This document shows, one piece after another, positions 30,376-38,662 of a stretch of DNA of 39,556 bases. A program made the position numbers and the translations under genes. The notes under the pieces were generated by a model. It was not told the origin of the DNA, searched no databases, and saw nothing but the letters and a program-made list of their open reading frames with translations. The stretch is from Actinomycetes bacterium (GTDB taxonomy: Bacteria; Actinomycetota; Acidimicrobiia; Acidimicrobiales; Acidimicrobilacustridaceae), in the NCBI GenBank assembly GCA_029782025.1, contig JAKOVR010000001.1:1-39556 (forward strand), read 5' to 3'. How positions within the stretch are numbered: the stretch's first letter is position 1; each line of letters begins with the position of its first letter.

Positions 30376-31923
30376 ATTTCCCAGCCCTCGCTCCGTCTCG
30401 GTGAGCTCGTCGCCACCTTCGCCCTCGCCCAGGACAACGCGTTCGGCCAACCGCTCGAGTCGCAACTCCGATCGTGTCTGCTGGCGTCGTGGCTGTGCGA
30501 CGACCTCGACCTGCCGCCCGAGGTGAAGGCCACCACGTACTGGGTGGCGCTGCTGCGCTACATCGGGTGCACGGGTCACGCTCACGAGGTGTCGGCCATG
30601 TTCGGCGACGAGATCGACCTGCGGGCCCGCACCCTCCTCCACGACGCCGGCAACCCCTCGGAGGTCATCCGGGACCTGATCGCGGCTGCGTCGGCCGACA
30701 CCACCGGTCTCGCCCGGCTGCGCAGCGTGGCTGCCGTCCTGGCGGGCGGCAAGGCCTTCGCCGTCCTCAACTTCAGCTCGGGGTGCGAGGTGGCCGACGC
30801 CCTCCTGGCCCGGCTCGGGTTCGGCGACGACGTGCGGGACGCGCTCCGTCACACCTTCGAACGCTGGAACGGGAAGGGCTGGCCGTCGGGTAGCCGCGGC
30901 GAGGCGATCCCGCTGCCGATGCGCATCGTCCACCTGACCCACGACATGGAGGCCATCGCCCGCCACCACCATCCCGACGAGGCCGTGGCGCTGGCCCGCC
31001 GACGGCGGGGCCGGACCTACGACCCGGGGCTCACCGACGCCTTCGTCGCCGGCGCCGACGGCTACTTCGAGCGGCTGGCCAAGGCCGAGCCGTGGGACGA
31101 CACGCTCGACCTCGAACCGTCCCCCCGCCGCCTGCTCCGGGGGGCCGAGCTCGACGCCGCCCTCACGGTGGCCGCCGACTTCGTCGACCTGAAGTCGGCG
31201 TACACCGCCGGGCACAGCCGGCGGTGCGCGGACCTCGCCGCTGCGGCGGCCCGCCAACTGGGGCTGGGCGCCGAGGCCGCCGACGCCGTTCGCCGGGCCG
31301 CGCTCGTGCACGACCTGGGGACGACGGCCATCCCGAACAGCATCTGGGACAAGCCGGGCCCGCTGACGCGTTCGGAGTTCGATCGGGTCGAGATGCACAC
31401 GCTCCTGACCGAACAGATGCTCCGCCGCTCCCCGGCCTTCGCGTCGTTGGCCCCGTTGGCCGCCGCCCATCACGAGCGGTCCGACGGGTCCGGCTACCAC
31501 AAGGGCCTCCGAGCCGCCGGGGCCGAGGTCGGGGCGGCGGTGCTGGCCGCCGCCGACGCGTACGCGGCGATGACGGCGGACCGGGTCCATCGGCCGGCGC
31601 TGGCGCCGACGACGGCCGCCGCCGAGCTGCGCCGGATGGCCGCGGAGGGACGCCTGCCCGTCGACGTGGTCGAGGCCGTGCTCTCGGCCGCCGGCCACAC
31701 GCCCGCGGCCCGCCGTCGGGCCCACCCTGCCGGCCTGACCGACCGGGAGGTCGACGTCCTCCGCCTCGCCGCCCAGGGGATGACCACCCGCCAGATCGGG
31801 GAGCGGCTCTTCATCTCCGCCAAGACCGCCGACCACCACATCCAGCACGTCTACGCCAAGATCGGGGTGAGGACCCGAGGCGCAGCCAGCCTCTGGGCCA
31901 TGCAGAACAACCTGGCGAGCTAA
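30376..31923 (+). CDS. HD-domain (HD-GYP-like) LuxR-family transcriptional regulator
   Basis: This is a 515-residue protein if translated from ATT 30376 (466 residues from GTG 30523). The longer N-terminus, LRLGELVATFALAQDNAFGQPLESQLRSCLLA, matches the conserved start of actinobacterial HD/LuxR proteins. The HD domain (about 265-420) has AGHSRRCADLA, LVHDLGTTAIPNSIW (His312-Asp313), LAAAHHERSDGSGYHKGL and AADAYAAMTADRVHRPA. GYP reads GYH, so cyclic-di-GMP hydrolysis is uncertain. A LuxR helix-turn-helix closes it (about 453-515; LTDREVDVLRLAAQGMTTRQIGERLFISAKTADHHIQHVYAKIGV). It probably couples a metal-dependent HD sensor to DNA binding. Neighbours are a divergent SnoaL-like gene and, downstream, palindrome copy 3. 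Confidence 0.88.
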   Translation: MSQPSLRLGELVATFALAQDNAFGQPLESQLRSCLLASWLCDDLDLPPEVKATTYWVALLRYIGCTGHAHEVSAMFGDEIDLRARTLLHDAGNPSEVIRDLIAAASADTTGLARLRSVAAVLAGGKAFAVLNFSSGCEVADALLARLGFGDDVRDALRHTFERWNGKGWPSGSRGEAIPLPMRIVHLTHDMEAIARHHHPDEAVALARRRRGRTYDPGLTDAFVAGADGYFERLAKAEPWDDTLDLEPSPRRLLRGAELDAALTVAADFVDLKSAYTAGHSRRCADLAAAAARQLGLGAEAADAVRRAALVHDLGTTAIPNSIWDKPGPLTRSEFDRVEMHTLLTEQMLRRSPAFASLAPLAAAHHERSDGSGYHKGLRAAGAEVGAAVLAAADAYAAMTADRVHRPALAPTTAAAELRRMAAEGRLPVDVVEAVLSAAGHTPAARRRAHPAGLTDREVDVLRLAAQGMTTRQIGERLFISAKTADHHIQHVYAKIGVRTRGAASLWAMQNNLAS

Positions 31924-31925
31924 AG

Positions 31926-31974
31926 CCCTTGGGTGCGTAAGGGCGCGCATAGCGCACCCTTACGCACCCAAGGG
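31926..31974. repeat. Dispersed palindrome, copy 3 (core 31931-31969)
   Basis: The core is identical to copy 2. Flanks CCCTT/AAGGG add five pairs. The element fills almost the whole gap between the HD/LuxR stop (31923) and the HEAT-repeat protein stop (31976), another convergent junction. Confidence 0.9.
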
Positions 31975-31975
31975 T

Positions 31976-32689
31976 TCAGGGCTGGAGGTCCTCGGCGGCC
32001 TGGCGGACCTGCCAGTCGCGGTCGGTGAGGGCCCGGTCGAGGGCGGCCTCGACCTCGGGGCCGTCGAAGGGGGCGAGGGCGAGCACGGCCCGCCGGCGCA
32101 CGGTGGCCTTGTCGGTGCAGGCCGAGAGGATGGCCGGCAGCCCCCGCTCGTCGCCGATGGAGCCGAGGGCTGCCACCGCGGCCTCGCGCACCAGGCTGTC
32201 GTCGTGACCGGTGGCGTGGCCGATCAGCCGGTCGAGGACGGCGTCGGGACACCGTGCCGGCTCGTCGGCGCCACGCCCGCCGGCCCCGGCGCCGGGGTCG
32301 GGCTCGACGTCGTCGGCATCGGGTTCGTCGGGGTCGACGTCGTCGGGTTCGTCGGGGTCCAGGTCGGGCGCCTCCCACAGCTCGCCGGCGGCCCAGCACG
32401 CCGTCTCGGCCACGGTGTCGTCGGCGTCGGCCAGCAGGGTGAGCACGGTCGCCGTCAAGAGAGGGGCCGCGTCGAGACCCGTGGCCGCGTCGGGGAGCAC
32501 CTCGGCCAGACGTCGCCGCACCCGTGCATCGGGATCGCCGACCGCGGCATCGACGTCGGCCGCGACCGCCCGACCCATCCGCACCAGCGCGGCGAGGGCC
32601 GTGGCCCGCACGTCGGGGTCGTCGTGGGCGAGCTCGCCCCGGGCCATGGGTTCGTCCCCTGCGTGGCCGGCCACCGCGGCCCGCCGCAT
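31976..32689 (-). CDS. HEAT-repeat protein
   Basis: This 237-residue protein is made of HEAT-like helical pairs: DPDVRATALAALVRMG, DPDARVRRRLAEVLP, DDTVAETACWAAGELW, DDSLVREAAVAALGSIGD, KATVRRRAVLALAPFDG and DRDWQVRQAAEDLQP. An acidic insert of about 35 residues (DPDEPDDVDPDEPDADD) interrupts the stack between the third and fourth pairs. Such proteins serve as docking scaffolds; no partner is evident. ATG 32647 has a better ribosome-binding site (AGGGGA) and would give 223 residues, but the first repeat helix RRAAVAGHAGD suggests the earlier ATG. It is divergent from the TetR gene with about 80 bases between. Confidence 0.82.
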   Translation of the reverse strand: MRRAAVAGHAGDEPMARGELAHDDPDVRATALAALVRMGRAVAADVDAAVGDPDARVRRRLAEVLPDAATGLDAAPLLTATVLTLLADADDTVAETACWAAGELWEAPDLDPDEPDDVDPDEPDADDVEPDPGAGAGGRGADEPARCPDAVLDRLIGHATGHDDSLVREAAVAALGSIGDERGLPAILSACTDKATVRRRAVLALAPFDGPEVEAALDRALTDRDWQVRQAAEDLQP

Positions 32690-32770
32690 CGCCGCGGCGC
32701 GGTCGGCTAGCTTCCGCGGCGGTGTCCCGGACGGGCTGACGGCGTGGTCCACGGCACCAGTGGAGCACGG

Positions 32771-33544
32771 ATGCCCGACCCCGACGAAACACCGCTCCCG
32801 CCCGACGGCGTCGGCGCCGACGGCGAGCGCGGCCCGACCAAGCGCCAGCTCCAGGCCGCCGCCACCCGGGAGCGGATGCTCGCGGCGGCCCGCGAGGTGT
32901 TCGAGACCCGCGGCTACTCCGAGGCCTCCGTCGCCCTCATCACCAAGGCGGCCGACACCGCCCACGGCACCTTCTACCTGTACTTCAAGAACAAGGACGA
33001 AGCCTTCATCGAGGTCATCCGCTCGGTGGGCGAGGAGATGCGGGACCTGTCGCGCTCCCGGCTCCAGGGCGACCGGCGGGAGAGCCTCGAAGGGGTGCTG
33101 CAGTCGTTCTTCGAGGTCTTCGCCGCCCATGCGCCGCTCTGGCGGGCGCTGCTCGAGGGGATGATCCTCTCCCCGGCCATCGAGTCGCTCTGGTGGGCCA
33201 CGTCGCGGTCCTTCGTCGAGCGGATCGCCCACCGGCTCGAGCGGGAGCAGGCCCTCGGGCTGTGCCGGCCCATCCCCGACACGCGGCGGGCGGCCGAGGC
33301 CCTGGCGTCGATGGCGGAATGGACGGCGTTCCGGCGCTTCGCGTCGAGCCACCGCCTGGGCACGACCACCCCGGCCGACGTCGACGCGGCCGTGGCCACC
33401 GTCACCGACCTGTGGTTCCAGGCCGTGTACGGCCAGGCCGACCCGACGGTCCTCGGCTCGCCCGCCGAGCCGTCACCGCCGGCCGAGCCGTCACCGCCGG
33501 CCGAGCCGTCACAGCCGGCCGAACCGGCGCCGCCACCGGCCTGA
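32771..33544 (+). CDS. TetR-family transcriptional regulator
   Basis: This is a 257-residue repressor-type protein. GGAG at 32762-32765 precedes the ATG. The DNA-binding domain is near residues 25-75: RERMLAAAREVFETRGYSEASVALITKAADTAHGTFYLYFKNKDEAFIEV, the standard TetR helix-turn-helix followed by YLYF.NK. The ligand domain is all-helical and variable. The last 35 residues are a low-complexity tail of PAEPSP repeats encoded by 18-base tandem repeats. The effector is unknown; the divergent HEAT-repeat gene is a possible target. Confidence 0.9.
   Translation: MPDPDETPLPPDGVGADGERGPTKRQLQAAATRERMLAAAREVFETRGYSEASVALITKAADTAHGTFYLYFKNKDEAFIEVIRSVGEEMRDLSRSRLQGDRRESLEGVLQSFFEVFAAHAPLWRALLEGMILSPAIESLWWATSRSFVERIAHRLEREQALGLCRPIPDTRRAAEALASMAEWTAFRRFASSHRLGTTTPADVDAAVATVTDLWFQAVYGQADPTVLGSPAEPSPPAEPSPPAEPSQPAEPAPPPA
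33464..33517 (+). repeat. 18-base tandem repeat in the TetR C-terminus
   Basis: The unit GCCGAGCCGTCACCGCCG is repeated three times (33464-33481, 33482-33499, 33500-33517), the third with one change. A degenerate fourth part follows. It encodes AEPSPP repeats and should vary in copy number between strains. Confidence 0.8.
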
Positions 33545-33605
33545 CGTTCGCCGCCGGCCGGACGCGGCTGCGTACCCGCCGGGCATCCGCCGCCGGGCCT
33601 GGCGC

Positions 33606-33884
33606 TCAGGCCAGCGTGGTCACGGCCCACACCGCCAGCAGCACCAGGGCGGCGCCGATGAGGAAGGCCATGAGGACGCCGAGGAGGACGGTGAGCAGCG
33701 AGTAGCCGATCAGCCCCCGGAGCCGGATCCACCACGCCGGGCGCTTGCGGGCGGGCTGGGCCGGGAACGGGCTGGCCGCGTCGACCAGCACCTTCTCCCG
33801 GAGGAGACGGCGCCGACGTTCCTCGGCCGCGGTGCTGGTTTTCGGGCCGTTCGTGGCAGGCTGTGCGGGTGCTCGTGAGGGCAT
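33606..33884 (-). CDS. Small membrane protein, unknown function
   Basis: This 92-residue protein has a charged cytoplasmic N-terminal half (AAEERRRRLLREKVLVDAASPFPAQPARKRPAWW) and a C-terminal hydrophobic region of about 35 residues (IGYSLLTVLLGVLMAFLIGAALVLLAVWAVTTLA), long enough for one bent helix or a hairpin. I do not recognise a family. It is encoded between the TetR gene (convergent) and the Lon-like protease gene (divergent, with only 15 bases between the two starts), so both starts share one promoter region overlapping coding sequence. Confidence 0.65.
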   Translation of the reverse strand: MPSRAPAQPATNGPKTSTAAEERRRRLLREKVLVDAASPFPAQPARKRPAWWIRLRGLIGYSLLTVLLGVLMAFLIGAALVLLAVWAVTTLA

Positions 33885-33899
33885 GGAGTCATCCGATCA

Positions 33900-35156
33900 C
33901 TGGCCGAGGCGAACACCATCGACGAGGAATCAGTCCCGCTGAGCCTACCGCTCGACGCCGCTCCGCCCGAGTCCGGCGGCGCCTTCGCCGACCCCGCGTC
34001 CGACGACCTCCCGTCCGGCTATCCGGTCACCGCCGACCCTTCGATCGGCGATCCGATCACCGAGCCGGCTCCCCCCGAGCCGGAGGATCCCCGGCTGGCC
34101 CGCCGCCGCCGCCGCTGGTACGTCTCGGGGGCCGTCACCGGCGTGATGGTGGTGATCGTCGGCATCGCCCAGTACTGGAAGGTGCCGTACTACACGATCG
34201 CCCCGGGGTCGGCCCGGCCCACCGAGCCGCTGGTCAAGATCGACGGCCACGAGACCTACCAGAGCGACGGCGAGATCGCCTTCACCACGATCTCCTTCGG
34301 TGAGGCGTCGGCCCTCAGCGCCTTCGCCGGGTGGCTCGATCCGAGCGTGGAGGTGGTCGAGGCCGACAAGGCCCTCGGCGGCCAGCAGCCGGACGAGAAC
34401 CGCAAGCGCAACCTGGAGATGATGGACTCCTCCAAGCAGACGGCGCAGGTCGTCGCCCTCCGCAAGCTCGGCTACGACGTGAAGGCCACGGGCACCGGCG
34501 CCGTGATCAAGTTCGTCAAGGCCGACGCGCCGGTCGCGTCGGTGTTGGCGCCCAACGACGTGGTGGTGGCCGTCGACGGCAAGCCGGTCACGATCGCCGA
34601 CGAGCTGGTCGACGCCATCGGGGCCAAGAAGCCCGGCGACCGCATCACCCTGAAGATCGAGCTGGGCAAGGACGGGCAGGTCGTCGAGCGGGAGACCACC
34701 GTCGTCTCGCGGGAGGACGACGCCTCCCGCCCGATGCTGGGCGTGCAGGCCGGCACCCGCAACATCACCTTCCAGCTCCCGTTTCAGGTGTCGATCGACT
34801 CGGGCGAGGTGGGCGGCCCGTCGGCCGGGCTGGCGTTCACCCTCGGCGTGATCGACGTGCTCACCCCGGGGAGCCTCACCGGCGGTCGCAAGGTGGCCAC
34901 CACCGGCACCATCGACCTCCGGGGCAACGTCGGTCCGGTGGGGGGCGTCCCTCAGAAGACCGTCGCCGTGCGCAACTCCGGGGCCGAGCTCTTCCTCGTG
35001 CCCCCGGACGAGTACGACGAGGCCCTCCGGTTCGCCGGCTCGATGAAGGTGATGCCCGTCAGCACCCTCGACGAAGCCCTCAAGGCCCTGGCCGACGTCG
35101 GCCACGACCCGGAGGCCGTCGCCCTCGCCACCCAGGTCCCGAAGGCGGAGAGCTGA
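33900..35156 (+). CDS. Membrane-anchored PDZ and Lon-like (S16) protease, YlbL-type
   Basis: This is a 418-residue protein if started at CTG 33900. An acidic/Pro-rich N-terminus of about 70 residues ends in RRRRR, then one membrane helix (about 73-93). The exported part has YYTIAPGSARPTEP, a PDZ domain (about 195-265; VLAPNDVVVAVDGKPV) and a Lon-type peptidase domain with GEVGGPSAGLAFTLGVID (Ser308) and GTIDLRGNVGPVGGVPQKT (Lys353), so the Ser-Lys dyad is intact. The first conventional start in frame, GTG 34143, would cut the helix in half. ATC 33918 is another candidate. Family members act on membrane or exported proteins. The adjoining UPF0182 gene is its usual neighbour in actinobacteria. 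Confidence 0.85.
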   Translation: MAEANTIDEESVPLSLPLDAAPPESGGAFADPASDDLPSGYPVTADPSIGDPITEPAPPEPEDPRLARRRRRWYVSGAVTGVMVVIVGIAQYWKVPYYTIAPGSARPTEPLVKIDGHETYQSDGEIAFTTISFGEASALSAFAGWLDPSVEVVEADKALGGQQPDENRKRNLEMMDSSKQTAQVVALRKLGYDVKATGTGAVIKFVKADAPVASVLAPNDVVVAVDGKPVTIADELVDAIGAKKPGDRITLKIELGKDGQVVERETTVVSREDDASRPMLGVQAGTRNITFQLPFQVSIDSGEVGGPSAGLAFTLGVIDVLTPGSLTGGRKVATTGTIDLRGNVGPVGGVPQKTVAVRNSGAELFLVPPDEYDEALRFAGSMKVMPVSTLDEALKALADVGHDPEAVALATQVPKAES

Positions 35157-35216
35157 TGGCTCCGATCGTCGTCGGGCGACTTCGCCCCCGGCCGACCGCC
35201 CCCTAGGCTGCCGCTG

Positions 35217-38200
35217 ATGCGCGTGCCCTCCGACATGCCCCGACCGCCGCGGCGCCCGCCGGGCCGGGGGCGCGTGGTCCTGCTCGTGGCCCTGGCGGTC
35301 ATCTTCTTGCTCTTCACCGCCTCCACCGAGATCGCCACGTTCTTCACCGACCGGATGTGGTTCGACTCGCTCGGCTTCGTCGAGGTGTGGAACGGCATGA
35401 TCGGCGCCCGCATCCAGCTGGTGGTGCTGTTCACGATCGTCCTCACGGTCGCCCTGTGGTTCAACCTCTACCTGGCCGACCGGCGAGCGCCGCTGATCAC
35501 GAGCTTCTCCCCCGAGGAAGACGTCTTCGGTCGCTACCAGGCCATGTTCGACCGGCGGGCCGGGTTCCTGCGCTGGGTGATGGCCTTCGGGTTCGGGCTC
35601 ATCGGCGGGATGAACATGTCGAGCCAGTGGCAGCAGTGGGTGCTGTTCCGCAACGGCGGCGACTTCGGCCGTTCCGACGCCACCTTCAACCAGGACATCG
35701 GCTTCTACGTCTTCAAGCTCCCGTTCCTCAACACGCTGGTGAACTGGGCCTTCCTGTCCGCCTTCATCGCCTTGCTCATCACCGGCGTGGCCTACTACCT
35801 CAACGGCGGCATCCGGCCCCAGCTGCAGTCCGACCGGGTGTCGGTCGCGGCCAAGCGGCACCTGTCGCTGATCCTCGTGTTCTGCGTGCTGATGAAGTCG
35901 TGCGACTACTGGCTGCAGCGCTACGAGCTCGTGTACTCGACCCGCAGCATCGTCACGGGGGCCACCTACACGGCCGTGAACGCCGAGCTGCCCGCCCTCC
36001 AGCTGCTGCTGTTGGTCTCCGTCGTCACCGCCGCGCTGATCCTCTACAGCGTGTTCAACCGGGGGTTCACCCTGCCGGCGGTGGCGCTGCTCGGGTGGTT
36101 CGTGGTGTCGGTGGTGGCCGGCGCCGCCTACCCGGCCTTCGTACAGGCCTACGAGGTGAAGCCGAGCACCACGGCCAAGGAAGGGCCCTACATCCTCAAC
36201 AACATCGCCGCCACGCGCGAGGGCCTCGGCATCGGCAAGGACAAGATCGAGGTCCACCAGTACGCGTACAACGACAGCAAGGACGCCGCGGCCAAGGCGA
36301 TCGTGGCCGACCCCGCCACCATCCGCAACGTGGTGGTGCTCGATCCCAACCGGGTGATCAAGGCCTTCCAGAACCAGCAGGGCAGCCAGAACTTCTACAA
36401 GTTCTCGAGCCTCGACATCGACCGCTACCCGATCACACAGGCCGACGGCCAGCAGGCGTCCACCGCGGTCGTCCTCGGCACCCGGAACATCCTCTACAAG
36501 GAGGCGCCCGGCGACTGGGAGAACCAGGCCATCGTCTACACCCACGGCTACGGCGCCGCGCTCGCCGCCGCGTCGGGCGTGGGGCAGGGCGGCTACCCCG
36601 ACTACCTGGTCAAGGGCATCCCGGTCACCGCCGACAGCCGGCTCGCCCTCGGTCCCGCCTCTCCGGGCACCGACGGGGGTGGGGCCTCGTCCGGTGGCGG
36701 CACCCCGTCCGGTGGTGGGGCGTCGTCCGGTGGTGGGGCGTCGTCCGGTGGTGGCGCCTCGTCCGGTGGTGGCACCCCCTTCGATCCGTCGCTGTACTTC
36801 GGGCAGCTCGACGACGACCGCTACGTGGTCGTCGACGCCAAGCGCGACGAGCTGGCCTACGTCAACGGCGCCGCCAGCGTCTACGGCCGCTACGAGGGTA
36901 AGGGCGGCGTGGCGCTCGACAGCTTCGGGGCCCGCGTGGCGTTCTCGCTGCGCTTCCACGACACCCAGCTCCTCCTGTCCGACTACATCACGCCCGACTC
37001 GAAACTGCTCTACATCCGCGACACCACCCGGCGCCTGCAGTTCCTCGCCCCGTTCATCACCTGGGACCACGACCCCTACCCGGTGATCGTGGGCGGTCGG
37101 GTGATCTACATGGTCGACGGCTACACCACCACCGACCAGTACCCCAACGCCCAGCTGGTGTCGTGGGAGAGCGACGATCCGCGGCCCCGGTTCAACTACG
37201 TGCGCAACTCGGTGAAGGCCACCGTCGACGCCGTCGACGGCACCGTGCGCCTCTACACCTGGGACCCGAGCGACCCGATCCTCCAGGCCTACGCCCAGGC
37301 CTTCCCCCACCTCTTCAAGAAGTCCGACGAGATGCCGGCCGAGGTGCTGGCCCACGTCCGCTACCCGCAGGACCTGTTCAAGGTGCAGACGACCCAGTAC
37401 GGCCGCTACCGGCTCGACAACGCCGAGGCCTTCTACCAGTCGTCCGGCGCGTGGTCGGTGGCCCAGAAGCCGCCGGAGCAGCCGGCCGACCAGTCCGCCA
37501 CCAAGCAGAACACCGGCTCGCCCGGCGCCGGGGCCAGCGGGGGCGGCACCGCGGCGACCACCAGCAACCCGATCGATCCCAACTACATGCTCCTCCGGTT
37601 GCCCCGTGACACGAAGGAGACCTTCAACCTGATGCGGTCGTTCGTGCCGGTGGGGGCCGGGGTCAACACCACGGAGAACGGCATCCAGAACCTTTCCGGG
37701 TTCATGTTCGCCCGGTCCGACCCCAGCGCCGGCTACGGCAAGCTCGTCGTGTACGAGATGCCCGACACCCGGGTCAACGGGCCCAGGCTGATCGACTCGA
37801 AGATCGCCACCGATACCAAGGTGTCGAGCCTCGTCACCGCCCTCAACCAGCAGGGCTCCACCGTGGAGTGGGGCGCCATGACGATGGTGCCGATCGGCGA
37901 CGGCAGCCTCCTGTGGGTGCGACCGATGTACGTGGCGCCGCAGGGCAAGAACAACCCGCAGGCGGTGCCGGTGCTGGCCGAGGTGGTGGTGGTCTTCGGC
38001 GACAGCGTGGTGATGAGGCCGACGCTGCACGAGGCGCTCTCCGAGCTCTTCGCCGCCCAGCTCCCGAGGGACTACGAGATCACGACGTTCGAGACCGGCG
38101 GCGGCATCGGGGCCGCCGTGCCGCCCGAGGGCGGCACCACTTCCACCACCCAGCCGGGCGAGACGACGTCGGGATCGTCGGTCCCCGGGGGGACGGCACC

Positions 38201-38552
38201 GGGCACCACCGCGCCCGGGGGCGAGCCCGGCGTGACCACGTCCACCACCGTGCCCGGCGGCGGGGGCGGTGACCCGAACGTGCTGGTCAACGAGGCCCTG
38301 CGCCTGCTCGACCAGGCCGACGCCGCCTACCAGCGCAAGGACCTCACCGAGTACCTGCGGCTGGTGGACGAGGCGAGGGCGAAGCTGGGTCGCGCCGCCG
38401 ACCTGATGGCCGCCGCCGGCGGCGGTGCGGGCGGGGCCGGCGGCGCCGGCGGGGCCGGCGGCTCGGGCTCGTCGTCCACCACCGCGCTCCCGGCCGACGG
38501 CGGCGCGGCGCCGACGACGACCACGGCGCCGAAGGCCCAGGGCCCGGCCTAG
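35217..38552 (+). CDS. UPF0182-family large membrane protein
   Basis: This is a 1111-residue protein. About seven membrane helices lie within the first 320 residues (first VVLLVALAVIFLLF; others LVVLFTIVLTVALWF, WAFLSAFIALLITGVAYYL, LLLLVSVVTAALILYSVF). A very long exported domain follows, with family hallmarks DRMWFDSLGF, GFYVFKLPF, YELVYS, PYILNNI, FLAPFITWDHDPYPVI and YVRNSVKATVDAVDG. A Gly/Ser insert (about 483-521) is encoded by 18-base repeats. The C-terminus has Thr/Pro/Gly linkers around a short helical segment (VNEALRLLDQADAAYQRKDLTEYLRLVDEA). The family is near-universal in actinobacteria and its function is unknown. It follows the Lon-like protease gene by 60 bases. Confidence 0.93.
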   Translation: MRVPSDMPRPPRRPPGRGRVVLLVALAVIFLLFTASTEIATFFTDRMWFDSLGFVEVWNGMIGARIQLVVLFTIVLTVALWFNLYLADRRAPLITSFSPEEDVFGRYQAMFDRRAGFLRWVMAFGFGLIGGMNMSSQWQQWVLFRNGGDFGRSDATFNQDIGFYVFKLPFLNTLVNWAFLSAFIALLITGVAYYLNGGIRPQLQSDRVSVAAKRHLSLILVFCVLMKSCDYWLQRYELVYSTRSIVTGATYTAVNAELPALQLLLLVSVVTAALILYSVFNRGFTLPAVALLGWFVVSVVAGAAYPAFVQAYEVKPSTTAKEGPYILNNIAATREGLGIGKDKIEVHQYAYNDSKDAAAKAIVADPATIRNVVVLDPNRVIKAFQNQQGSQNFYKFSSLDIDRYPITQADGQQASTAVVLGTRNILYKEAPGDWENQAIVYTHGYGAALAAASGVGQGGYPDYLVKGIPVTADSRLALGPASPGTDGGGASSGGGTPSGGGASSGGGASSGGGASSGGGTPFDPSLYFGQLDDDRYVVVDAKRDELAYVNGAASVYGRYEGKGGVALDSFGARVAFSLRFHDTQLLLSDYITPDSKLLYIRDTTRRLQFLAPFITWDHDPYPVIVGGRVIYMVDGYTTTDQYPNAQLVSWESDDPRPRFNYVRNSVKATVDAVDGTVRLYTWDPSDPILQAYAQAFPHLFKKSDEMPAEVLAHVRYPQDLFKVQTTQYGRYRLDNAEAFYQSSGAWSVAQKPPEQPADQSATKQNTGSPGAGASGGGTAATTSNPIDPNYMLLRLPRDTKETFNLMRSFVPVGAGVNTTENGIQNLSGFMFARSDPSAGYGKLVVYEMPDTRVNGPRLIDSKIATDTKVSSLVTALNQQGSTVEWGAMTMVPIGDGSLLWVRPMYVAPQGKNNPQAVPVLAEVVVVFGDSVVMRPTLHEALSELFAAQLPRDYEITTFETGGGIGAAVPPEGGTTSTTQPGETTSGSSVPGGTAPGTTAPGGEPGVTTSTTVPGGGGGDPNVLVNEALRLLDQADAAYQRKDLTEYLRLVDEARAKLGRAADLMAAAGGGAGGAGGAGGAGGSGSSSTTALPADGGAAPTTTTAPKAQGPA
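36674..36778 (+). repeat. 18-base minisatellite in the UPF0182 gene
   Basis: Units related to TCCGGTGGTGGGGCGTCG run in tandem about five times, encoding SGGGAS repeats inside the exported domain. The middle units are identical, indicating recent expansion or slippage. The insert is absent from the family pattern I know and probably forms a flexible loop. Confidence 0.8.
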
Positions 38553-38575
38553 CCCCGCCGCGCCCGTCCCCCCTG

Positions 38576-38623
38576 CGTCTGGATGCAGATCGCGACACAG
38601 GTGTCGCTCGTGGCCTCCAGACG
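38576..38623. repeat. Second palindrome type, copy 1
   Basis: Outer arms CGTCTGGA (38576-38583) and TCCAGACG (38616-38623) enclose an inner perfect stem GCGACAC/GTGTCGC with a two-base AG loop. It lies between the stop of the UPF0182 gene (38552) and the stop of the convergent methyltransferase gene (38663), where it can act as a bidirectional terminator. A related sequence occurs at 39529. Confidence 0.8.
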
Positions 38624-38662
38624 ACGAGGTGGGCGCCGGGTCGGGGCCGGGTCGGGGCCGGG

